A stretch of 6,850 nt of DNA from JACKJA01 sp050297015 (GTDB lineage: Bacteria > Pseudomonadota > Alphaproteobacteria > Micavibrionales > Micavibrionaceae), in the NCBI GenBank assembly GCA_050297015.1, contig JBNKRZ010000031.1, positions 1 through 6,850 on the forward strand, written 5' to 3'. The notes beneath the pieces were generated by a model. It was not told the DNA's origin. It saw nothing but the letters and a program-made list of their open reading frames with translations, and ran no database searches. This document shows, one piece after another, positions 1-4,694 of this stretch; the first letter of the stretch is position 1, and every line of letters starts with the position of its first letter. Both the position numbers and the translations under genes were made by a program.

Positions 1-47
1 CTCTGGATTGCTTCGGTCACGTCGTTCCCTCACAATGACGATAAGAG
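1..47. repeat. Dispersed repeat A, copy 1 (47 bp)
   Basis: This 47-bp stretch recurs at 368-414 in the same orientation with three differences. Read on the minus strand it has the form CGTCATTGTGAGGGAA ... GAAGCAATCCAGAG, which resembles a class of short intergenic repeats common in many bacterial genomes. The copy starts at the first base of the window, so it may extend further left. It is non-coding by appearance. Confidence 0.8.
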
Positions 48-240
48 AACAGCGTCCACGCGCCTCCCCGGGCATTACGCGCGCAGGCGAAGGAATCTTA
101 ATCGTTCCCGCAAAGGTCGCCGAGAAAAAAAAAGAAAAGCCCGCAAAGCTTTTTCATTCTTCCTTCTTATGCGGCCTTTGCAAGACTTTGCGCGCTTGGC
201 GTGAACGGTATTTGTCCGCCCCCTCTTACGCGGATGAGCG

Positions 241-267
241 GAGAAACGGAGAAACGGAGAAACGGAG
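241..267. repeat. 8-bp tandem repeat (gagaaacg x3 plus partial)
   Basis: Three perfect head-to-tail copies of gagaaacg occupy 241-264, followed by a partial unit gag. It lies inside the repeat-rich intergenic region. Such a short microsatellite could vary in copy number by slippage, but no gene is positioned to be affected. Confidence 0.85.
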
Positions 268-343
268 GCACCCCCTTCCTTTTTCCCTGGTGCCGCATTA
301 TGTAAAATTAGAGTTGTGTAGAGCAAGAAATAACAAAAACCGC

Positions 344-377
344 CAATCCAGAATTCCCCCCCCACGGCTCTGGATTG
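344..377. repeat. Inverted repeat flanking a C-run (caatccag / ctggattg)
   Basis: CAATCCAG at 344-351 is the exact reverse complement of CTGGATTG at 370-377, with an 18-base loop holding a run of eight C residues. The right arm is the start of repeat A copy 2, so the left arm may be a remnant of an inverted copy of the same family. ACCG and CGGT outside the arms extend the pairing with a bulge. Confidence 0.7.
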
Positions 378-414
378 CTTCGGTCACGTTGTTCCCTCGC
401 AATGATGATAAGAG
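368..414. repeat. Dispersed repeat A, copy 2 (47 bp)
   Basis: This matches positions 1-47 at 44 of 47 bases in direct orientation. It runs straight into the palindromic unit at 421-530, suggesting that repeat families are nested or joined here. Confidence 0.85.
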
Positions 415-420
415 TGAGGT

Positions 421-530
421 CGTCATTCCCTGAATTTGTTGGAAACAAATTCTAAGGGAATCCATGGTGCCTATCCGTTAGATCGTATGGATCGCCCTAG
501 AATCCGCTGGCACGGATTCAGGCGATGACG
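421..530. repeat. Palindromic composite repeat with two hairpins
   Basis: Two strong hairpins lie in a unit bounded by CGTCAT (421-426) and its complement ATGACG (525-530). Hairpin one has a perfect 9-bp stem, GAATTTGTT/AACAAATTC (432-440 and 444-452), with a 3-base loop; it is extended by ATTCCCT/AGGGAAT (425-431 and 455-461). Hairpin two pairs ATCGCC/GGCGAT (491-496 and 521-526) and GAATCCG/CGGATTC (500-506 and 513-519). The design resembles REP/BIME-type intergenic elements. No T-tract follows either stem, so it is probably not a terminator. Confidence 0.8.
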
Positions 531-586
531 GGATAAAAAATGCGGAGAAACAAAGAGCGCGGCGTATTTCTTTAAGGAACCGTCAT

Positions 587-605
587 CCCCGCGCTTTAGG
601 CGGGG
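587..605. repeat. GC-rich hairpin in CGTCATCCCC-type repeat
   Basis: CCCCGC (587-592) pairs with GCGGGG (600-605) over a 7-base loop, directly after CGTCAT (581-586). It resembles short palindromic repeats that begin CGTCATCC. No run of T follows on either strand. Confidence 0.6.
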
Positions 606-614
606 CCGCTCCTT

Positions 615-653
615 TTCACCACAAAGCGCACAGAGATCGCAGAGATCACAGAG
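615..653. repeat. Dispersed repeat B (TTTCACCACA...CACAGAG), copy 1
   Basis: The sequence begins ttttcaccacaaagcgcac and continues with repeated CAGAGAT/CACAGAG words. A related copy in the same orientation lies at 6614-6648, upstream of the reductase gene. ACCACAGAG-type repeats are scattered in many bacterial genomes; this one is non-coding by appearance. Confidence 0.7.
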
Positions 654-731
654 TTTTCTTCTTTCTCTTGGCGTGAAGCTATGTAAATTAAAACATAGAA
701 TAAGGACATCACCACCCTATTCCCTCCCTCC

Positions 732-761
732 TTGATTTCTGTATTATGTAAAACTCATAAT
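732..761 (+). promoter_or_regulatory. Candidate sigma70-type promoter facing the mobile element
   Basis: TTGATT (732-737) and CATAAT (756-761) match 4 of 6 and 5 of 6 bases of the TTGACA/TATAAT consensus, with an 18-base spacer. The -10 hexamer is also one arm of an inverted repeat, TATTATG/CATAATA (742-748 and 756-762). Transcription from here would enter the element at 831 and its small ORF. AT-rich DNA gives such matches by chance, so this is weak. Confidence 0.3.
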
Positions 762-830
762 ATATAGCGCAAAGGAATATAATAGCGCCCACCCATCCCG
801 AAGCGCGTCCCGTCATTACACGTATTCGCC

Positions 831-1104
831 TAGATACTGTAGTCACATGTTATGCATATTTCTGTTCGTTTTTCAGATAAAAGGATCAAGTTTTTGGTCC
901 GCAGGACATGCCAAAGCATATTCAAGGAGCAAAAACGATGATAACTTTATCTGAAAAACGAACCCGAAAGGCGCGGCATCTTTTTGCGTCTGTTCGCTCA
1001 AAATGCTTAACCGTAGCTATGACTATGCTCTGCGCATTTTTCGCGCACATTCATCAAAAACCTGCTTGCGCAGAAATGTACGTAACATGTGACTACAGTA
1101 TCTA
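831..1104 (+). mobile_element. MITE-like element with TA ends, 274 bp
   Basis: Left terminal repeat 831-864 and right terminal repeat 1071-1104 are inverted: the outer 22 bases, beginning TAGATACTGTAGTCACATG, match perfectly and the last 6 bases (TTTCTG) also match, around a 6-base variable patch. Both ends carry TA, which fits a TA target duplication as used by IS630/mariner-type transposases (family knowledge; no transposase is present here). A second copy starts at 6732 in the same orientation. Inside are a second inverted repeat (864-883 and 945-963), a small hairpin, a good ribosome binding site and a short ORF. It resembles Correia/NEMIS-type non-autonomous elements in size and architecture, though no sequence relation is claimed. 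Confidence 0.85.
864..963 (+). repeat. Inner inverted repeat enclosing the ORF start
   Basis: Positions 864-883 and 945-963 are reverse complements over 19 bp with a single 1-base bulge. As RNA this would form a long stem whose loop of about 61 bases contains a smaller hairpin (TTTGG...CCAAA with TCC-GCA-GGA, about 894-916), the AAGGAG ribosome binding site (924-929) and the ATG at 938. The left arm and loop are identical in the second copy as far as the window shows. It may be an RNA leader structure or a remnant of nested terminal repeats. Confidence 0.75.
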
Positions 1105-1105
1105 A
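938..1105 (+). CDS. Small ORF inside the mobile element, signal-peptide-like (55 aa)
   Basis: I do not recognise this protein. The start at 938 is chosen because AAGGAG (924-929) lies 8 bases upstream; an in-frame ATG at 908 would add 10 residues but lacks a clear ribosome binding site. The product begins MITLSEKRTRKARHLF, a strongly basic N-terminus, followed by a hydrophobic stretch CLTVAMTMLCAFFA (about residues 23-36) and then KPACAEM, which looks like an AxA signal-peptidase site. Only about ten residues follow, and these are encoded by the right terminal repeat; the stop TAA uses the first base outside the element. So it looks like the front end of a secreted-protein gene cut short by the element's end, or a tiny element-borne peptide. 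The same ribosome binding site and start are conserved in the second copy. Expression is unproven. Confidence 0.4.
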   Translation: MITLSEKRTRKARHLFASVRSKCLTVAMTMLCAFFAHIHQKPACAEMYVTCDYSI

Positions 1106-1127
1106 AGGCGAAACGCGCAATGACGAT

Positions 1128-1156
1128 AAAAAAACGGAGGCCAGATGGCCCCCGTT
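1128..1156 (-). terminator. Rho-independent terminator of the fts operon
   Basis: Read on the minus strand, AACGGGGGCC pairs with GGCCTCCGTT over a 4-base loop (ATCT), with one G-U pair, and the stem runs into seven T residues. It lies 36 bases after the ftsZ stop codon, so the transcript ends here. The mobile element's right end is only 23 bases beyond the T-tract. Confidence 0.9.
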
Positions 1157-1191
1157 CAAGGAGTGTTTTGGTAAACTAACCCTGATAAGAG

Positions 1192-2994
1192 TTAGCTCGC
1201 CTGGCGACGGAGGAAAGCCGGGATATCCAGCTCATTTTCCCCCTGAGACTCGGTTTTGGGTGCGGCATTTTCATCAATGGCGAGATTACCTTGTGAAGGA
1301 CGCATTCCCATCGGCGCACGTGACGGTGCGGAAGTTTGCTCACGCTCATCTACGGAAGAAAAGACTTCGCCCGTCAGATTTTCCGTATATTGACGAATCG
1401 GCGTTGTGAAACGCTCGAACAAAGACGGATGGCGCTTTTGCGATTCCTGAGAAGCTTGCGCCCGTCCGCCCGGCACAGGCGGCTTCAAAGAAAGCCCCGC
1501 CGTAGACGGCTCTGACGAGGTCATGCCAGAAGACATCGGACGTGTCGCCAAAAGAGGATTACTTTCCGCCGGAGCTTGCGGCATTGCTGGTGACGACGGA
1601 ATAGCCATAGAGGTTTGCGTTTGCATTTGCTGCTGCGGAGCAGCCTGTTGTTGCTGAACGGGCTGCGCCGGAGCTGGCACACTCATTCCCCGCGTAGCCG
1701 CTTCGTGCGGCGTCATCGCTTTGGGCGGAATAAAGGAATCCCGGTAAACCGTGCCGCGCAACGATTCAGGCGATTGCGGTGTGGAAGCCTGAGACATCGG
1801 CGCAGATTGCTGGAACAACGGCTCTTCAGCCGGTGCAGACGTTGCCGCCGGAGCCACATTAAGGCCGCCGGAAGATACCGGTTTAGATACAGCCGTCATG
1901 CTTTCGGACAGCGCCGTCTCGGATGATGTGGAAACAGGCTGCGCCCGCTCCAGCTTATTCTGCACCGAAACAGCTTTGGTCATGCCATTGCCGCCCGTAA
2001 AACGGGTCTTGTTTCTAGCCTCTGCAGCATCAATCCCCGTTGCCACAACGGAAACGCGCATCATACCATCCAGAGCCGAATCAAAGGTCGAACCAATAAT
2101 GATATTGGCATTCGGGTCGACTTCATCGCGGATACGGTTGCAAGCCTCATCAACTTCAAACAGGGTCATATCATCGCCCCCGGTCACATTGATGATGACA
2201 CCGTTCGCGCCCTTCATGGAAACATCGTCAAGAAGCGGATTATTGATCGCGGCTTCCGCGGCCTCGATCGCGCGCTGTTCGCCTTCGGCCTCGCCCGTCC
2301 CCATCATGGCTTTACCCATCTCCAGCATCACAGAGCGGATATCGGCAAAGTCGAGGTTAATAAGCCCCGGGCGCACCATCAAATCCGTCACGCCGCGCAC
2401 AGCAGACTGCAACACGCCATCCGCCATTTGGAAAGCTTGGGAGAACGTTGTTTTCTCATTGGCGATACGGAACAAATTCTGGTTCGGAATCACAATCAGC
2501 GTATCGACATAATCCTGCATTTCACTGATACCGTCTTCCGCCATTTTCATGCGCAAAGAGCCTTCAAAATGGAAAGGCTTCGTGACGACACCAACCGTCA
2601 AAATGCCCTTTTCGCGGCAGTGCTGCGCTATAATCGGCGCCCCGCCCGTTCCGGTCCCGCCGCCCATACCGGCGGTAATAAAGACCATGTTGGAGCCTTC
2701 CAGATATTGCATAACATCGTCGAGAGATTCTTCCGCAGAAGCGCGCCCGACTTCCGGCTTTGCCCCGGCACCCAGACCGCCCGTCACCGTTGTACCCAGC
2801 TGGATCGTCGCATCACAAAGCGAACCTTCGAGTGCCTGCGCATCCGTATTGCAAACGAGAAACTCGCAGCCCTCCAGACCGGAACCAATCATATTATTAA
2901 CAGCGTTACCCCCGGCGCCACCGACACCAACCACGGTTATTTTAGGAGACAATTTACTGACCTCTTGTTGCGTTTGCATTCTGACATTAATCAT
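1192..2994 (-). CDS. ftsZ: Cell division protein FtsZ (600 aa)
   Basis: FtsZ is the tubulin-like GTPase that polymerises at midcell and organises the divisome in the cytoplasm. The GTPase domain spans about residues 17-325. It has the nucleotide-binding GGAGGNAVN (25-33), the tubulin signature GGGTGTG (111-117) and the T7 loop NLDFADIR (213-220), whose aspartates complete the active site of the neighbouring subunit. A disordered linker of about 255 residues, rich in Pro, Gln, Ser and Met with a QQQQ tract near residue 450, leads to the C-terminal peptide LDIPAFLRR (589-597), which in the family binds FtsA and other partners. At 600 residues it is much longer than the E. coli protein (383), mainly through the linker, as is common in Alphaproteobacteria. 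The start at 2994 is preferred over the in-frame ATG at 2979 because GGAGGT sits 10 bases upstream. It is the last gene before the terminator. Confidence 0.98.
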   Translation of the reverse strand: MINVRMQTQQEVSKLSPKITVVGVGGAGGNAVNNMIGSGLEGCEFLVCNTDAQALEGSLCDATIQLGTTVTGGLGAGAKPEVGRASAEESLDDVMQYLEGSNMVFITAGMGGGTGTGGAPIIAQHCREKGILTVGVVTKPFHFEGSLRMKMAEDGISEMQDYVDTLIVIPNQNLFRIANEKTTFSQAFQMADGVLQSAVRGVTDLMVRPGLINLDFADIRSVMLEMGKAMMGTGEAEGEQRAIEAAEAAINNPLLDDVSMKGANGVIINVTGGDDMTLFEVDEACNRIRDEVDPNANIIIGSTFDSALDGMMRVSVVATGIDAAEARNKTRFTGGNGMTKAVSVQNKLERAQPVSTSSETALSESMTAVSKPVSSGGLNVAPAATSAPAEEPLFQQSAPMSQASTPQSPESLRGTVYRDSFIPPKAMTPHEAATRGMSVPAPAQPVQQQQAAPQQQMQTQTSMAIPSSPAMPQAPAESNPLLATRPMSSGMTSSEPSTAGLSLKPPVPGGRAQASQESQKRHPSLFERFTTPIRQYTENLTGEVFSSVDEREQTSAPSRAPMGMRPSQGNLAIDENAAPKTESQGENELDIPAFLRRQAS

Positions 2995-3004
2995 AACGTT
3001 TAGG

Positions 3005-3010
3005 ACCTCC
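3005..3010 (-). promoter_or_regulatory. Ribosome binding site of ftsZ (GGAGGT)
   Basis: GGAGGT on the minus strand lies 10 bases before the ATG at 2994. It decides for this start over the second methionine 15 bases further in, which would be too far away. Confidence 0.85.
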
Positions 3011-3233
3011 GTAAAAGGCGAGAACTTAAGAGCGATTCTATATTAAGCTTTATCCCGATGGGAAGGGCATACTTTGAGAGCACACCGCGTTTCCAACAAA
3101 AAAATAACCGTTCACACCCCACATCGCGTTGAGAAATTCATTGAAGAAGAACCTGCTAAACGATTCATCCGACTCAACTTTTAGAAAGTGTGACAAAAGG
3201 CAGATGATTCGTGAACCCCTTAAAACACAAAGC

Positions 3234-3259
3234 TGTGGATAACCTGAGAGTTATACACG
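3234..3259. promoter_or_regulatory. DnaA box pair in the ftsZ leader
   Basis: TTATCCACA lies on the minus strand (3242-3234), a perfect match to the DnaA box consensus. On the plus strand TTATACACG (3251-3259) matches TTATNCACA in 8 of 9 positions. They are inverted and separated by 8 bases. DnaA is known to act on the ftsZ promoter in Caulobacter, so the placement fits. Confidence 0.6.
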
Positions 3260-3277
3260 AAAAATAAGTATTTTCAG
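3250..3277 (-). promoter_or_regulatory. Candidate ftsZ promoter overlapping a DnaA box
   Basis: On the minus strand CTGAAA (3277-3272) and TATAAC (3255-3250) are spaced 16 bases apart, each matching the sigma70 hexamers in 4 to 5 of 6 positions. The -10 overlaps the second DnaA-box-like site, so DnaA binding could block or tune it. The match is modest and could be chance. Confidence 0.3.
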
Positions 3278-3346
3278 GAAGAAAGAAAGAGGCGTACGTG
3301 TCGAAAACCCTGTGAATGATTCGGGAAAAACGTATATCTGGACGCA

Positions 3347-4615
3347 CTACCAATTTTCTTTCAGCCAGAATTTAACGCGCTCCCAGACATTCCCCGGCTC
3401 CGCCATCGCCATCACTTCAGCGGGCATTTCATCGCTGCGCTCAGCCACATAAGTCAAAAGCCCCGCCGTCGTTGCGAAAGCCGGACCGCTGACCGCATCG
3501 GCCAAACCGGAAATACGGATCGGCTTACCAAGACGAACCTGTTTATTAAGCACCGTTTGCGTCAGATCCCGAACGCCGGGCAACTGGCTGGCACCGCCCG
3601 TCAAAACCACGCGCCGCCCCGCCAAAGCGTTCACGCTGCTATCATCCAGACGCGCGCGCACAAGCTCCATAATCTCCTCCAGCCGGGGCTGAATAATTCC
3701 GACCAGCAAGGAACGCGGCACATGATTCGGCTGCGCGTTTGCGTCCTCTCCAATCTGAGGGACTTCCAGCATTTCATTCTCATCGCTACTGGTCGCCAGA
3801 GCATGGCCGTACAGGTTTTTAAGCCGCTCCGCATCACTTAAGGATGTCGTCAAACCTTGTGCGATATCACTGGTCACATGCATACCCCCCACAGGCACGG
3901 CATCGGCATAGACAAGTGCTCCACCAGCAAACACGGCAAAAGAGGTCACGCCGCCGCCCATATTAATCACAGTACAGCCCAAATCCATTTCGTCCTCAAC
4001 CAGCGTCGCTAACCCGGCGGCATACGAATCCAGACAAAGGGCCGCAACATCAAGATGAGAACGCTCAATGCAGCTTGCCATATTTTTAAGCGCATTCGTC
4101 TCCGCCGTCACCAGATGAATCCCGACGCCGAGCGTCTCACCGACCATGCCGCGCGGCTCACGCACACCTTCCCGCCCGTCAAGACCATAGCCGACGGGGA
4201 TCGTGTGTACCAGTTCATAATCATCCTGTAGCGCTTGTTTCTGCGCCTTGGCCAGCGCCCGGCGGATATCGTGATCGGTGACTTCATGCCCCATCACATC
4301 GACATCAATAGCAAAGCTGTGTGAGCGCGCATGAACGCCCGGCACATTAATAATAACCTCGCGCAAGGGATAGCCCTTCATCGCTTCGGCAGCCATATTC
4401 TCCGCCGCATGTACCGTCTTGCGGATTGCGGTTTCCGCCGCTTGCAGATCAACGACCGTACCGTTTTTTATTCCTTGCGCGGCGTGATGACCTATTCCCA
4501 ACACTTCAAAGTGCCCTTCATCGTCAATCACACGGGCGATAAAACAGGCAATCTTGCTGGAACCGATGTCCAGCGCGGCAATAACAGAACCTTTGGGTTT
4601 GGGTTTATGGAGCAT
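3347..4615 (-). CDS. ftsA: Cell division protein FtsA (422 aa)
   Basis: FtsA is the actin-like ATPase that anchors FtsZ filaments to the inner membrane and helps activate the divisome. The phosphate-1 motif LDIGSSK is at residues 15-21. The FtsA-specific SHS2 (1C) subdomain lies around 85-170, the phosphate-2 region NMGGGVTSF at 218-226, and the adenosine motif VVLTGGASQLPG at 336-347. The C-terminal VWERVKFWLKENW (410-422) is an amphipathic helix of the membrane-targeting type. The length is normal for the family. The ATG at 4615 has no Shine-Dalgarno sequence directly upstream (the bases before it are T-rich); a short upstream reading frame ends over this start and might deliver ribosomes to it. 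The start is supported by the usual spacing between the N-terminus and the phosphate-1 motif. Confidence 0.97.
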   Translation of the reverse strand: MLHKPKPKGSVIAALDIGSSKIACFIARVIDDEGHFEVLGIGHHAAQGIKNGTVVDLQAAETAIRKTVHAAENMAAEAMKGYPLREVIINVPGVHARSHSFAIDVDVMGHEVTDHDIRRALAKAQKQALQDDYELVHTIPVGYGLDGREGVREPRGMVGETLGVGIHLVTAETNALKNMASCIERSHLDVAALCLDSYAAGLATLVEDEMDLGCTVINMGGGVTSFAVFAGGALVYADAVPVGGMHVTSDIAQGLTTSLSDAERLKNLYGHALATSSDENEMLEVPQIGEDANAQPNHVPRSLLVGIIQPRLEEIMELVRARLDDSSVNALAGRRVVLTGGASQLPGVRDLTQTVLNKQVRLGKPIRISGLADAVSGPAFATTAGLLTYVAERSDEMPAEVMAMAEPGNVWERVKFWLKENW

Positions 4616-4682
4616 AAATGAAACAAACAGATAGAAAGTTGAGAACTAAAAAAGACAAGAACACTCTACACGCCCCTCCCAT
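4605..4682 (-). CDS. Possible 25-aa hydrophobic upstream peptide overlapping the ftsA start
   Basis: A short frame starts with ATG 10 bases after the ftsQ stop and ends in TAA seven bases past the A of the ftsA ATG, so the two overlap out of frame. An internal GTG at 4664 has the strong ribosome binding site GGGAGGGG (4680-4673) 8 bases upstream and would give 19 residues. The product contains VFLSFLVLNFLSVCFIY, which could be one membrane helix. ftsA itself lacks a Shine-Dalgarno, so translation of this frame followed by reinitiation could feed ftsA. T-rich DNA readily gives Phe/Leu/Ser codons, so chance is a real alternative. Confidence 0.3.
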   Translation of the reverse strand: MGGACRVFLSFLVLNFLSVCFIYAP

Positions 4683-4694
4683 AACTCTCAACTT
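4636..4694 (-). repeat. Inverted repeat between ftsQ and ftsA
   Basis: AAGTTGAGA (4636-4644) and TCTCAACTT (4686-4694) are exact reverse complements separated by 41 bases. The distal arm overlaps the ftsQ stop codon. In the mRNA the loop would hold the GGGAGGGG sequence and the start of the small upstream frame, and the proximal arm lies inside that frame. A ribosome translating the frame would melt the stem. No T-tract follows, so it is not an obvious terminator. Confidence 0.6.

Larger units (their letters stand above)
1..830. other. Gene-free intergenic region made of dispersed repeats
   Basis: I see no credible gene in these 830 bases. The open frames on either strand overlap each other, have Arg/Lys-rich low-complexity translations, run across the repeat copies and lack convincing ribosome binding sites. 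The region is a patchwork: repeat A twice, an 8-bp tandem repeat, a two-hairpin palindromic unit, a GC-rich hairpin, and a CACAGAG-type repeat. A fragment at about 186-204 (ctttgcgcgcttggcgtgaa) resembles the 3' part of the CACAGAG-type repeat near 664-677. The remainder is AT-rich, with one promoter-like sequence at 732-761. Confidence 0.7.
811..1125. repeat. Palindromic target arms around the mobile element
   Basis: The 20 bases left of the element (811-830) and 19 bases right of it (1107-1125) are reverse complements, with 17 identities, two mismatches and one 1-base gap. If the element is removed, these form one hairpin of REP type beginning CGTCATT. The flank of the second element copy (6712-6731) does not match, which argues that these arms are target DNA and not part of the element. 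Beyond 811 and 1125 the complementarity stops. Confidence 0.7.
2995..3346 (-). promoter_or_regulatory. ftsZ leader with candidate cell-cycle control sites
   Basis: The 352 bases between ftsA and ftsZ contain no gene I can support. They hold five GANTC sites (3034, 3162, 3171, 3206 and 3318), a perfect DnaA box with a near-match beside it, and two weak -10-like sequences. TATAGAAT on the minus strand (3042-3035) overlaps the GANTC nearest to ftsZ but has no good -35 element, as might be expected of an activator-dependent promoter. The length and content suggest that ftsZ has its own promoter in addition to readthrough from ftsA. Confidence 0.55.

Noticed and set aside
8..433. 141-residue open frame on the plus strand, with a 96-residue frame on the opposite strand at 75-365
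   Set aside because: Both cross repeat A or the tandem repeat, are Arg/Lys-rich with no recognisable domain, overlap each other on opposite strands and lack convincing ribosome binding sites.
425..526. Hairpins as possible terminators or a CRISPR-like array
   Set aside because: No T-tract follows either stem and there are no evenly spaced identical repeats with unique spacers.
1089..1409. 106-residue plus-strand frame starting in the element's right end
   Set aside because: It runs antisense through the terminator and the conserved 3' end of ftsZ; it is a shadow of ftsZ.
3095..3110. Run of seven T on the minus strand in the ftsZ leader as a terminator after ftsA
   Set aside because: No stable GC-rich stem directly precedes the T run, so it is not a credible intrinsic terminator.
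3226..3265. The DnaA box pair as part of a replication origin
   Set aside because: Only one perfect and one imperfect box, with no larger box cluster, clear AT-rich unwinding region or origin-linked genes nearby; a regulatory role for ftsZ is more likely.
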